A stretch of 64,000 bases of DNA from assembly GCF_006517235.1 (NCBI RefSeq), contig NZ_CP041188.1:1116001-1180000 (forward strand), read 5' to 3'. Each line of letters starts with the position of its first letter. Within the stretch, counting starts at the first letter, position 1. Source of the stretch: Pseudarthrobacter sp. NIBRBAC000502772 (GTDB taxonomy: Bacteria > Actinomycetota > Actinomycetes > Actinomycetales > Micrococcaceae). A model generated the notes under the pieces. It saw only the letters and a list, made by a program, of their open reading frames with translations. It made no database searches and was not told where the DNA came from. The translations under genes and the position numbers were made by a program. Positions 18,249 through 27,711 of this stretch are shown here, piece after piece.

Positions 18249-18566
18249 CTAACTGGTCCTGCGGGAATTGCGGCGGCGCAGCAGGGCGCCATAGCCGGCA
18301 AAGAGCCGCGGCACCACGATATAGACAGCAACCGGAACCACCACGAGCGTCAGGACGAGTGCCCGGAGCGCTGGATGCCAGCCCTCGGTCAGGGGTGCCA
18401 CAACCATCATGCCCACGGCCACCAGCGGAAAGATGGCCAGCCACGTGATGACGGCGCGGACGTGGATGGACGGCGCCTGCGGCACCGGTCCGTGAGAAGT
18501 GACCGAAGCCTGAGTTGGGGCGGCTGGCGCGGGAGCAGTTGCTGTGGGGCCGAGGGTGCTGTTCAT
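18249..18566 (-). CDS. small membrane protein, TetR-controlled
   Basis: A 105-residue protein. The first 40 residues are Pro/Ala/Thr-rich, two hydrophobic helices follow (about 43-63 and 70-92), and the C-terminus is basic (ALLRRRNSRRTS). It has no recognised domain; small two-helix proteins next to TetR genes are common in actinobacteria. ATG 18566 has GGAG upstream. The gene is divergent from a TetR gene, and both promoters carry the same CAACTAGTTGGTTG element, so repression by that TetR is very likely. Confidence 0.75.
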   Translation of the reverse strand: MNSTLGPTATAPAPAAPTQASVTSHGPVPQAPSIHVRAVITWLAIFPLVAVGMMVVAPLTEGWHPALRALVLTLVVVPVAVYIVVPRLFAGYGALLRRRNSRRTS

Positions 18567-18575
18567 GGCTAACTC

Positions 18576-18589
18576 CAACTAGTTGGTTG
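18576..18589. promoter_or_regulatory. TetR operator copy 1
   Basis: CAACTAGTTGGTTG, containing the palindrome CCAACTAGTTGG, lies 10 bp upstream of the small membrane-protein start. An identical 14-bp copy lies 55 bp away in front of the TetR gene. Confidence 0.75.
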
Positions 18590-18630
18590 CTTTTGATGAA
18601 AGCGAGACTAGTACGGGCTCCGTAAAAGTG

Positions 18631-18644
18631 CAACTAGTTGGTTG
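18631..18644. promoter_or_regulatory. TetR operator copy 2
   Basis: This exact second copy of CAACTAGTTGGTTG lies 21 bp upstream of the TetR start. The pair in a 98-bp divergent promoter fits autoregulation plus repression of the membrane-protein gene. Confidence 0.75.
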
Positions 18645-18664
18645 GAAACGGGTAGGATCGTGAC

Positions 18665-19288
18665 ATGGCCTGGAACACTGACCGCACCAAAGCGCTGCTG
18701 CTGACTGCCGCCACCGAGGAGTTCAGTGACAAGGGCCTTGCGGGGGCGCGCGTGGACCGCATTGCTGCCGCGGCGGGCGTGAACAAGGAACGCATCTACC
18801 AGTACTTCGGCAAGAAGGATGAGCTGTTCGACGCCGTCCTGGCCGCTGAACTGGTGCGGGTGATGTCCGAGGTCCCCATCGAAGGTCATGGCGCGGCGTC
18901 CATCGGAGAGTACGCCGGCAAGCTTTTTGACCGTCACACGAACGACGGCGCCCTGGCCCGGCTCCTGTTCTGGGAAGGCCTGGAGCGCGGGAGGAATACC
19001 GTGGACCGGGCCACACGCGCGGACCACTGCGCCACAAAAGTGGACCAGATGCTGGCAGTTCTGCCCGGAATCGACCGCACGGATGCGGCCGACCTGGTCC
19101 TCACCATCGTGACCCTGTGCGACGGCTGGACGGTGCTGCCCCAGATCGACGCCCTCTTGGCGGGCTCCGCTCCGGACCGCCTGGACCGCCGTCGGGCCTT
19201 TATTGTGCGGACGGCCACGCTGGTAGCCGACGCCCTGCTGGAAGAGGCCCGGCTGGAAAAGACGCCGTTGGAAGACTCAAGAAGCTAG
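18665..19288 (+). CDS. TetR/AcrR family transcriptional regulator
   Basis: A 207-residue repressor with the TetR helix-turn-helix in residues about 8-55 (KGLAGARVDRIAAAAGVNKE, then RIYQYFGKKDELFDAVL). The C-terminal ligand domain is of the generic TetR_C kind. It is divergent from the small membrane-protein gene with two identical operators between them. It ends in a 4-bp convergent overlap (CTAG) with the kinase gene on the other strand. The ligand is unknown. Confidence 0.92.
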   Translation: MAWNTDRTKALLLTAATEEFSDKGLAGARVDRIAAAAGVNKERIYQYFGKKDELFDAVLAAELVRVMSEVPIEGHGAASIGEYAGKLFDRHTNDGALARLLFWEGLERGRNTVDRATRADHCATKVDQMLAVLPGIDRTDAADLVLTIVTLCDGWTVLPQIDALLAGSAPDRLDRRRAFIVRTATLVADALLEEARLEKTPLEDSRS

Positions 19289-20181
19289 CGCGCGCCGCCC
19301 TGCCAGAGGGCGTCGAACGGCGCACCGGAGGCCACACGGTTGCGGATCCCCGCGGTGACAAAGTCCTTGGCGGCCCGGGCAGCCTCCAGCGGCGTGGCGC
19401 CCTTGGCCAGCTCGGCCGTCACCGCCGCGGCGAGGGAGCAGCCGGCACCGGACACGGCCACCTCGCCCACCTTGGGAGCGCTCAGGACCTCAAGGGTCTC
19501 GCCGTCGTAGTAAACGTCGACGGCGTCCGGGCCTGCCAGCCGCACCCCGCCCTTGGCCAGGACCGCGGCGCCGCTGAGCTCGTGGATGCGGACTGCTGCG
19601 GCTTTCAGGGACTCGACGTCGGTGATCGCCAGGCCGGACAGCGATTCGGCTTCGAAGTGGTTGGGTGTGACAAATGTGGCCAGCGGCAGGATCTGCGCCT
19701 TCAGGGCCTGGTCCGTGTCCAGTGCGTGGCCCGGCTCCTGGCCCTTGCAGATCAGCACCGGATCCAGCACTACATTGCGGAACCGGCCCGATTCCAGCGC
19801 CGCGGCGACCGTGCTGATGGTGGCCGGGCTGCCCAGCATGCCGATCTTCACGGTGTCCAGGACCGGACGGCCCGGAGCTGACGGCTCGCCCGAGGCACTC
19901 TCGGAGGCGGCGCCAGATGCCGGACCGTAGGCCGCCGTCGTGGCTTCCAACTGGTCCGCAATGACCTGCTGGTCCACCGGCACAAAACGGTGGTTCCAGT
20001 TGTCGTTCGGATCGAAGGAGACGATGCAGGTCAGGTTGGCGATGCCAAACACGCCCAGCTCCTGGAACGTCTTCAGGTCGGCCTGGGCTCCGGCGCCACC
20101 CGTGGCTTCGGATCCCGCGATGGTCAGGACGACGGCGGGAGCGGACACGGGGGGCTGGAGGGCAGCTGAAGCTAAAGTCAT
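19285..20181 (-). CDS. ThiD/PdxK-like hydroxymethylpyrimidine or pyridoxal kinase
   Basis: A 298-residue ribokinase-fold enzyme. LTIAGSEATGGAGAQADLKT is the ThiD N-terminal signature (substrate site). SGAGCSLAAAVTAELA carries the anion-hole and catalytic-region Gly-Ala-Gly-Cys, where ThiD usually has GTGC. DPVLICKGQEP resembles the CKG segment of the ThiD-like pyridoxine kinases of Firmicutes. The role may therefore be vitamin B6 salvage instead of thiamine synthesis, and no thiamine genes are adjacent. An Ala/Ser/Pro-rich insertion lies at about residues 86-105. Confidence 0.82.
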   Translation of the reverse strand: MTLASAALQPPVSAPAVVLTIAGSEATGGAGAQADLKTFQELGVFGIANLTCIVSFDPNDNWNHRFVPVDQQVIADQLEATTAAYGPASGAASESASGEPSAPGRPVLDTVKIGMLGSPATISTVAAALESGRFRNVVLDPVLICKGQEPGHALDTDQALKAQILPLATFVTPNHFEAESLSGLAITDVESLKAAAVRIHELSGAAVLAKGGVRLAGPDAVDVYYDGETLEVLSAPKVGEVAVSGAGCSLAAAVTAELAKGATPLEAARAAKDFVTAGIRNRVASGAPFDALWQGGAR

Positions 20182-20318
20182 GGCACTATCCTGCCATCCG
20201 GCGTCGGGCCCTATTGTTCGGTGGGAGAATGGCGTGACAGTGCTAATACAGCCGGCGGCCCGCGCAACTTTCGTTGCGGGAACGGTACGCCGAGCGAACC
20301 ACTACGAATGGAATCCCC

Positions 20319-21035
20319 ATGCCTTCCTCCTCAGGCCCTGACGCCCAGCCCATCGCCGACTCCGCCCGGACGGCGCCGAAATTCGCATCGATCGGTTCGC
20401 CGTACTTCGGCATCATGCTGGCGTTTATGGCCGTGGTGCTGATCCTGTCCAACATCGGGGCGTCCAAGGGCGTCGCGATCGGTCCGATCATCACCGACGG
20501 CGGCTTCTTCCTCTTCCCGCTCGCCTACATCCTGGGCGACGTCATCAGCGAGGTCTACGGTTTCAAGGTGGCGCGCAAGGCCATTTTCACCACCTTTGCA
20601 CTGTCCGTCTTCGCCTCGGTTTGCTACTGGGTGATCATCGCACTGCCCGGCTTTGATGACGATTTCGGCACGGCCAAGCAGGCCGCCCTTGAGGGGGCCC
20701 TTGGTCCGGTGCCGCAGATTGTGCTCGCCTCGTTGTTGGCATTCCTGGCCGGCCAGACCATCAACTCGTGGATCCTGGTGAAGATGAAGGCCCGCTCCGG
20801 GGAGAAGTCACTCTGGGCGCGGCTGATGGGTTCCTCAGGCGCGGGCGAGTTCGTGGACACCCTGATTTTCTGCAGCATCGCCGCCTCCGTCATCGGCATC
20901 ACGGACTTCGGCACGTTCCTGAACTACGTGGTGGTGGGCTTTGTTTACAAGACACTCGTGGAGTTCCTGTTTGTGCCGGTAACGTCCCTCGTGATCGGCT
21001 GGATCAAGAAGCGCGAACCGAGCTACGGGGTCTGA
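20319..21035 (+). CDS. queuosine precursor transporter (YhhQ/QPTR family)
   Basis: A 238-residue membrane protein with about six helices from the VUT_1 family. It imports queuine or preQ0/preQ1. Landmarks are FLFPLAYILGDVISEVYGF and the C-terminal YKTLVEFLFVPV. ATG 20319 was chosen: a Ser/Ala-rich 20-residue lead then opens into helix 1. The gene is convergent with tgt 27 bp away, and no queuosine biosynthesis genes (queC/D/E/F) lie in the window, which points to salvage. No preQ1 riboswitch motif was recognisable in the 137-bp leader. Confidence 0.9.
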   Translation: MPSSSGPDAQPIADSARTAPKFASIGSPYFGIMLAFMAVVLILSNIGASKGVAIGPIITDGGFFLFPLAYILGDVISEVYGFKVARKAIFTTFALSVFASVCYWVIIALPGFDDDFGTAKQAALEGALGPVPQIVLASLLAFLAGQTINSWILVKMKARSGEKSLWARLMGSSGAGEFVDTLIFCSIAASVIGITDFGTFLNYVVVGFVYKTLVEFLFVPVTSLVIGWIKKREPSYGV

Positions 21036-21062
21036 ACGGGCGGGCAGCGGGCCGGGCACGCA

Positions 21063-22457
<1,395 letters not shown>

Positions 22458-23183
22458 TCAGTGGGCCGCTTCCGATGTGGGGTAGTTCTCAGCCCGCCAA
22501 CTGTCCCAGAGCGATCGGATCGACTCCAGTTTGTGGGCACCCAGATCGAACGTCGACGCGATCACCATGGCGCCACCGTGGGGCCTTACACCTTCAATGA
22601 CGGGCTGGTCCGCCACGATCAGCAGGCCGTCCCCGTGCTCCGCGTAGCTGTGGACAGTGAGCCCTACCTGGTGGTTGCTGCGGAACCAGACCTTCCCGGT
22701 GATCTCCTCGCCTGTGGACAGCGTCAGCTTGTACGTCTCACCCGGCGCAGGCACGTCCGACAATCCCAGCTTTTCGATGGCGGAAGCCGGCTCGCCGGGA
22801 AATTCGAAGAACATCGTATGCCGCTTGCCGTGCGGGTGGTGTTCCAGCGCGAAGCGGAGTTGCTGCAGGAACGTCAGCCAGCCCTGGGTGATGTCCTCGT
22901 CCCAGGCCGCCCACTCAGAGTTGTGGTCCAGGGCTGCCCGCGTGACACTGACCAGCGTCCCCGCGGACACCGGTTTCAGGTCGAAAACGTCGCCGCCATT
23001 GGTGGTCAGGCTGGTGTGGTCCGGGGCTTCAACCACGTTGCTGCTGAAGTAGATCCCGTCAATCTCATCGGCCAGTTCGTCAGCCTCCCAGCCGTGCCAC
23101 TGGGCAACTTTGGCCGGTTCACGCAGCATGGTCCAGACCTGCGGCGCATCAGCATTTATCACCACGCTCAGATTGTTCGTCAT
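22458..23183 (-). CDS. SRPBCC (START-like) domain protein
   Basis: A 241-residue cytosolic protein. Residues 1-140 form an AHSA1/SRPBCC fold (SVVINADAPQVWTMLREPAK at the N-terminus). A C-terminal extension of about 100 residues resembles a second domain seen in related actinobacterial proteins. It is 33 bp upstream of tgt on the same strand, but no functional link is evident. The second SRPBCC protein in this window (48093-48785) has the same two-part design, including LGL and W-rich C-terminal segments. Ligand and role are unknown. Confidence 0.8.
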   Translation of the reverse strand: MTNNLSVVINADAPQVWTMLREPAKVAQWHGWEADELADEIDGIYFSSNVVEAPDHTSLTTNGGDVFDLKPVSAGTLVSVTRAALDHNSEWAAWDEDITQGWLTFLQQLRFALEHHPHGKRHTMFFEFPGEPASAIEKLGLSDVPAPGETYKLTLSTGEEITGKVWFRSNHQVGLTVHSYAEHGDGLLIVADQPVIEGVRPHGGAMVIASTFDLGAHKLESIRSLWDSWRAENYPTSEAAH

Positions 23184-23244
23184 AGCCCGAATCTACAACG
23201 CGGGCGCAGCCCCGGGTAGGGGGCAATTCCCCCACCCCGACTGC

Positions 23245-24297
23245 TTAGGCCCGGACAGCCTCGAGTTCGTTGCTGATCCGGCGCTGGAGCTCGCCGACGC
23301 CGATCGTCTCAGACCCGCCGTGTGCGCGCAGGAACAGCAGGGATTCGAGGCGCAGCAGCCGCCACTCCCGCTCGGCCTCGTGGTTTGAGTTGTCGATCGA
23401 GCGGAAGATCTCTTTGTCGTACAGGTTGGGTTCGTTCAGCGAACGCTGGCGCACCTTGGCATTCATCCGCGCCTTGAACGGGTCCGTTTCCTGGGTTTCC
23501 GGCAAACGCAGCAGCTTTTCATAGACTTCGGCGCGCTCCTCCTGCCGCTCCTGGCGGCAGATGAAGCTGGACAACGCCAGCGACGCCTCCACGGACGCCC
23601 ACCGGCCCGGGTTGCCGTCGAACGGGAGGACGTTGAGCAGGTCCGCCACGGTGAGCGCCCCGTCCGGATCCTTGAGCGTGATGAACAGCTCGTGGGCCAG
23701 GTCGCTGAGGTCCTTGAGGCAGCTGCCGGACTTGAAGTTGATGCCCTTGGCCAGCTTGTCCGCCAGCAGCAGCACGCCAACGGCGTCCGGGTGGGCTTCC
23801 GCGGCAGCCTCCACCACCGCTTCGGGTGTGCCCTGCGGCGCCGGAATCAGCGCCAGTTCTTCCGCGGACGGGCCGCTTATCGCGGGCGGGATGGCCGGCG
23901 GGGGAGGTACGACGACGGCAGGAGCCGCCGGGGCAACGTCCGGTTCGCCGGTGTGCTGGGGCTGTTCGGCAGGGGGTTGCGCCGCGACCGTAAGCTGCGT
24001 GACGGCGTCGGGTGTTGTGTCCTGAACGGGGGTGCCCCGAACGGTGGTGTCCGGAACCGTGATGACCCGGACTGTTGTGTCCAGGATCTTCACGGTGGAG
24101 CCGGCCGCGATGCGGAGGGTGCCGCCGCCGGTGAGGTTTGCCAGGACCACCGCGGGGGTCCCGAAATCATCCGGTTCAAACTCCACGTGCTGGATTTCGG
24201 CGGTGCGTTCACCGTCGGGGAGGAGGAGCTGATCGCCGGTGGTCAGAGATCCAGCCTGCTGTTCGCTGTAGTGCCTGGCGGCTGGGGTTTCGGTCAT
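23245..24297 (-). CDS. conserved hypothetical protein, Pro-rich linker
   Basis: A 350-residue protein I do not recognise by domain. Residues 1-100 look like a beta-rich module with repeated TTVRVITVPDTTVRGTPVQD. Residues 100-140 are a Pro/Ala-rich linker. Residues 145-350 are helical and acidic, ending with LLFLRAHGGSETIGVGELQR. There is no signal peptide or membrane segment. It is probably a cytosolic two-domain protein restricted to Arthrobacter relatives. The start ATG 24297 follows GGACTCCC, a weak site. It is likely a single-gene unit. Confidence 0.7.
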   Translation of the reverse strand: MTETPAARHYSEQQAGSLTTGDQLLLPDGERTAEIQHVEFEPDDFGTPAVVLANLTGGGTLRIAAGSTVKILDTTVRVITVPDTTVRGTPVQDTTPDAVTQLTVAAQPPAEQPQHTGEPDVAPAAPAVVVPPPPAIPPAISGPSAEELALIPAPQGTPEAVVEAAAEAHPDAVGVLLLADKLAKGINFKSGSCLKDLSDLAHELFITLKDPDGALTVADLLNVLPFDGNPGRWASVEASLALSSFICRQERQEERAEVYEKLLRLPETQETDPFKARMNAKVRQRSLNEPNLYDKEIFRSIDNSNHEAEREWRLLRLESLLFLRAHGGSETIGVGELQRRISNELEAVRA

Positions 24298-24383
24298 GGG
24301 AGTCCTTAAGTTCTCTTGCGGTCCGCCCTACAGTCTACAAAGCGGGGCGCCGGAAGTCGGGGACGCCGGGGAACCCGCGGGCG

Positions 24384-24923
24384 TCAGTGACCCACTCCCG
24401 CAAAGGCCAGCGCCTGGCGGACCAGGGCGCCGCGGCCGCCGCTGAATTCGAGCTGGACGTCGGGGCTTAGCACTTCCGCAGGGGTCATCCAGGTCAGTTC
24501 CAGGGCGTCCTGGCGGGGTTCGCATTCGCCGGTCACGGGGATGACATACGCCAAGGACACGGCGTGTTGGCGGTCGTCGGTGAAGCCGGTCTGGGACGGG
24601 GCCGGGAAGTATTCGGCCACCGTGAAGGGGACCGGGCTGATGGGGAGCTGCGGAAAGGCGAGCGGCCCCAGGTCCTTTTCCATATGGCGCAGGAGTGCGG
24701 CGCGGATGGTCTCGCGGTAGATCACGCGGCCAGACACCAGCGACCGGATCATGTTCCCGTCCTCGTCGGCCTGGAGCAGCGTGCCAACCTCGTTCACAAA
24801 ACCCAGCGGATCCAGCCTCACCGGCACGGCCTCCACGTAGATCATGGGGAGCCTCCCGCGGGCCTCAAAGAGGTCTTCTTCGGAGAGCCAGCCGGGATTG
24901 GGGTCAGGAGTGCGAACGTTCAT
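24384..24923 (-). CDS. NUDIX hydrolase family protein (DUF4916)
   Basis: A 179-residue protein beginning NPGWLSEEDLFEARGRLPM, the typical start of the actinobacterial DUF4916 group. The Nudix-like region spans LVSGRVIYRETIRAALLRHM, but the canonical GX5EX7REUXEEXGU box is not complete, so hydrolase activity is uncertain. The C-terminus LTWMTPAEVL matches Nudix proteins. It is a standalone gene. Downstream on the other side lies a 65-bp inverted repeat. Confidence 0.82.
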   Translation of the reverse strand: MNVRTPDPNPGWLSEEDLFEARGRLPMIYVEAVPVRLDPLGFVNEVGTLLQADEDGNMIRSLVSGRVIYRETIRAALLRHMEKDLGPLAFPQLPISPVPFTVAEYFPAPSQTGFTDDRQHAVSLAYVIPVTGECEPRQDALELTWMTPAEVLSPDVQLEFSGGRGALVRQALAFAGVGH

Positions 24924-24960
24924 GGTTAAGTTCTACCCCATCGGGCGGCCTCGGACCGCT

Positions 24961-25025
24961 GAGGGGTGAGCTATCAGCGTAAAGCGGCGCCCAAAGCGCC
25001 CCAAAGCGCCGGAATCTCACCCCTC
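24961..25025. repeat. inverted repeat with G/C-rich internal tandem units
   Basis: GAGGGGTGAG (24961-24970) and CTCACCCCTC (25016-25025) are exact complements. The 45-bp interior has three AAAGCG(C)GCC-type units. It lies in the gap between the divergent-side NUDIX start and the VOC gene end. It is probably a palindromic interspersed element; no role can be read. Confidence 0.55.
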
Positions 25026-25078
25026 GGGCCGCTCATCCGCAGAGCCAGCCCGGGCACCCCGGTCCGGAATGAAGCGGA

Positions 25079-25846
25079 TCACGGCGCGGCGCGGCGCTGC
25101 GAGATCCAGAGGGTGGGCGGGACATGCGGGGCGGTTGTGGCTGCGGCTGTGTCGGCGGTACCTGCGCTGCCTTCGGCGTCGGGGTTGGCCACGTGCAGGG
25201 TCCGGCCGAAGGCTTCTTCGGTTTCGCTGACGTCCAGCCCGGCGGCGGTGAGCCGGTCCCGCAAGGCGCCCAGATCGCCGTCGTACTCAAATCCCAGGCC
25301 GGACCGCGGTGGCCCGGATGCCGGCCGCACCATCAGCACCCCGCCGTTCTTGGCGGTGAAGTCGGCGGTTTCGTCGGCGTCCGGGACGGGGCGGAACCTG
25401 GCGCCGATGTCCTGCAGGGTCACGGCGGCGGCGCCGGGATCCTCCGTAAACCAGACCCCGACGACGGTCAGCGCCGGATCAGCGTCCGCCGCGTTCGTCT
25501 CCCGGGCGCCTTTGTCCGCCAGGAAGCTGAAGCCGTCCCGGCCGGTGATGCGGCACGACTCGCCGTGGTCGGCGGCGATGAGCTCGGCGACCGTGTTCCC
25601 GGATTCCTCCGCGGCCAGGGCGGTGCGCCGGGCGAATTCCGCCAGATCGCCCACCTCCACGCCCAAGGCAGTGGTGCCGTCGTCCGTGGCGCCGGTGTCG
25701 GCCACATGCAGGGCCAGCCGGCCGGAACCGGCGTCGAACTCCCGCCACGGGCCGTCATCGACGGTCTTGGCCAGGCCCAGGGCAGTCAGGAGCTGTTCCC
25801 AACTGTCCGGCAGGGAGGTGAAATGGACGGGTCTGACACGCAGCAT
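25079..25846 (-). CDS. VOC (glyoxalase/bleomycin-resistance-like) family protein
   Basis: A 255-residue protein made of two vicinal-oxygen-chelate half domains. The N-terminal half (VHFTSLPDSWEQLLTALGL) contains HVADTG. The second half begins around WFTEDPGAAAVTLQDIGARF and ends FGRTLHVANPDAEG. The C-terminal tail is Ala/Thr-rich. Members bind metals and small substrates; a specific reaction cannot be assigned. It is divergent from the YdeI-like gene with a 77-bp gap. Confidence 0.8.
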   Translation of the reverse strand: MLRVRPVHFTSLPDSWEQLLTALGLAKTVDDGPWREFDAGSGRLALHVADTGATDDGTTALGVEVGDLAEFARRTALAAEESGNTVAELIAADHGESCRITGRDGFSFLADKGARETNAADADPALTVVGVWFTEDPGAAAVTLQDIGARFRPVPDADETADFTAKNGGVLMVRPASGPPRSGLGFEYDGDLGALRDRLTAAGLDVSETEEAFGRTLHVANPDAEGSAGTADTAAATTAPHVPPTLWISQRRAAP

Positions 25847-25923
25847 GGGTTCCTCCTCGAAACCAGGACAGGTCGGCTACCGCCATCATGCCACTTCCAG
25901 CAGAAGGCGGGCAGAATAGGGCC

Positions 25924-26523
25924 ATGGCCATTGAACTCGAGGAACTGCTGGTAGCGGATGCGGCGGAGTGGCGGCTGTGGCTGGAAAAGCACCACGCCAC
26001 CAGCCCCGGCGTGTGGCTGGTGCTGCATAAGAAGGGTGGCAACACCACGGAACTGGACTACGACGCTGCACTGGATGAGGCGCTGTGCTTCGGGTGGATC
26101 GATGGCCAGGTGATTAAGCGCGACGCCGACAGCTACAGCCAGCGCATGACCCGCCGCACCCTCAAGAGTCCGTGGTCAGCCCGGAATGTTGGGCATGTTG
26201 CCCGGCTTGAAGCCGCGGGAAAAATGACCGACGCCGGCCGCGCCGCCGTCGACGCCGCCAAGGCGGACGGGCGCTGGGAGATCGCCTATTCCGGGCAGGC
26301 ATCGGCCGAAGTCCCGCCGGATCTGGCCGCCGCCATCGCTGCCGTCCCCGAGGCCCAGGCCATGTTCGACGTCCTCACCTCCGTGAACCGGTATGCCCTG
26401 ATTTACCGGACGAATTCCGTGAAGCAGGCGTCCACGCGGGAACGGAAAATCTCCGGCTTTGTGGAAATGCTGGCCCGGGGCGAGGCACCGTATCCGCAGA
26501 AGAAGAAGCCCCCCGGAGGATAG
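25924..26523 (+). CDS. YdeI/OmpD-associated family protein
   Basis: A 199-residue cytosolic protein of the YdeI family. The conserved block DEALCFGWIDGQVIKRD and the R-rich RTLKSPWSARNVGHVARL are both present. The C-terminus is the Bacteriocin-protection/YdeI tail with YRTNSVKQASTRERKI. ATG 25924 has AGGG upstream. Relatives are linked to envelope stress or antimicrobial-peptide tolerance in other bacteria; a role here is unproven. The gene ends beside a coding-strand repeat at 26531. Confidence 0.88.
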   Translation: MAIELEELLVADAAEWRLWLEKHHATSPGVWLVLHKKGGNTTELDYDAALDEALCFGWIDGQVIKRDADSYSQRMTRRTLKSPWSARNVGHVARLEAAGKMTDAGRAAVDAAKADGRWEIAYSGQASAEVPPDLAAAIAAVPEAQAMFDVLTSVNRYALIYRTNSVKQASTRERKISGFVEMLARGEAPYPQKKKPPGG

Positions 26524-26530
26524 TAGCGGC

Positions 26531-26552
26531 GGATTTCGACGGGCTCAATCAC
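26531..26552. repeat. TTTCGACRGGCTCAATCAC repeat overlapping an ABC gene 3' end
   Basis: A copy of the dispersed repeat GATTTCGACGGGCTCAATCA. The iron ABC ATPase stop codon (TCA at 26545-26547 on this strand) and its last codon lie inside it, so insertion of the element appears to have set the C-terminus of that protein. Confidence 0.7.
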
Positions 26553-27711
26553 AAGCGGGGTCCAGCGGGAAGGCGACGGCTTCGCCCACCACCCGCAGGC
26601 AGAGTTCCATTCCCGGCCGGGCAATGGAGGCGTTCCAGTGCCGGATGGTGATGACTTCGCCGCCGCCGGGGTAGCGGTGGTCGGCGCGGTCGGCCAGTTC
26701 GGGTGGCACAGAGAGTTTGAGGCGCACGGTGGTTTCCGGGCCGAAGTAGTCGGTGTCCACCACCACGCCGCGGATGGGGCCATCCTCGGCAATGCGGATC
26801 TGCTCAGGACGCAGCATCAGCTGCACCCGGCCCTGGGCCGGCGGGCGGCGGACAGGAACTTCGCCCAGCGAGCACGTGGCAAGCGAGCCTTCCATCCAGG
26901 CGTCCAGGATGACGGCGTCGCCCAGGAATTCCGCGGTGGCGCGGTCGGCGGGGCGGGTATAAACCACAAACGGGTTGCCGATCTGGGCCAGCTTGCCGCC
27001 GCGCATCACGGCCACCTGGTCCGCGAAGGACAGGGCCTCGGCCTGGTCGTGGGTGACCAGGACGGTGGTGACGCCGGCTTTGTTGAGGACCTTGGCCACG
27101 GCCCGCCGGGTTGCCATGCGCAGGCCGGCGTCCAGGGCTGAAAAGGGCTCGTCCAGCAGCATCAGTTCGGGTTCGCGGGCTAGTGCACGGGCCAGGGCCA
27201 CACGCTGCTGTTGCCCGCCGGAGAGCTGGTGCGGCCGCCGCTTGGCCATGGAGGCGTCCAGGGAGACCATGTCCAGCAGTTCGCTGATGCGGCCCGCGGC
27301 CCCGCGGCGGCCACCCGCGAGCTTGGCCGTGTCCAGGCCGAACGCGATGTTCTGGCCCACCGTCAGGTGCGGGAAAAGCGCCCCGTCCTGAGCCACGTAC
27401 CCCACCTGGCGCTTGTGCGCAGGCAACCACACGCCGTCGCCCGCAACTTTGGTGCCGTTGAGTGAGATGCTGCCGGTGGCGGGGTGTTCAAAGCCGGCGA
27501 TCAGCCGCAGGAGGGTGGTTTTTCCCGAGCCGGAGGGTCCCACGATGGCGGTGGTCCCGCCCTTGGCCACGGATAGGTTGACGCCTTTGAGGACGGCCTG
27601 GGAACCGAAGTTCTTGGTGACGTCGGTGATCTGCAGATGGCTGTTGGTGGTGGGTGCCACCGACGGCGCGATCCGCGGTTCCGGAAGCCTGGCGGGGGAT
27701 TGTTCGGTCAC
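26545..27711 (-). CDS. Fe(III)-type ABC transporter ATP-binding protein
   Basis: A 388-residue ATPase of the FbpC/PotA type. Walker A is GPSGSGKTT, the signature is LSGGQQQRVALARAL, Walker B is LMLLDEPFSALD, and the switch His is in LVTHDQAEAL. The C-terminal third is a TOBE-type regulatory domain (RPEQIRIAEDGPIRG). GTG 27711 overlaps the permease stop by 4 bp (GTGA). It energises ferric-iron uptake with the permease and binding protein upstream. The last residues are encoded in a dispersed repeat. Confidence 0.92.
   Translation of the reverse strand: MTEQSPARLPEPRIAPSVAPTTNSHLQITDVTKNFGSQAVLKGVNLSVAKGGTTAIVGPSGSGKTTLLRLIAGFEHPATGSISLNGTKVAGDGVWLPAHKRQVGYVAQDGALFPHLTVGQNIAFGLDTAKLAGGRRGAAGRISELLDMVSLDASMAKRRPHQLSGGQQQRVALARALAREPELMLLDEPFSALDAGLRMATRRAVAKVLNKAGVTTVLVTHDQAEALSFADQVAVMRGGKLAQIGNPFVVYTRPADRATAEFLGDAVILDAWMEGSLATCSLGEVPVRRPPAQGRVQLMLRPEQIRIAEDGPIRGVVVDTDYFGPETTVRLKLSVPPELADRADHRYPGGGEVITIRHWNASIARPGMELCLRVVGEAVAFPLDPACD

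Noticed and set aside
20182..20318. Possible preQ1 riboswitch before the queuosine precursor transporter
   Set aside because: Only a short imperfect stem is visible; none of the conserved loop sequences of known preQ1 classes were recognised.
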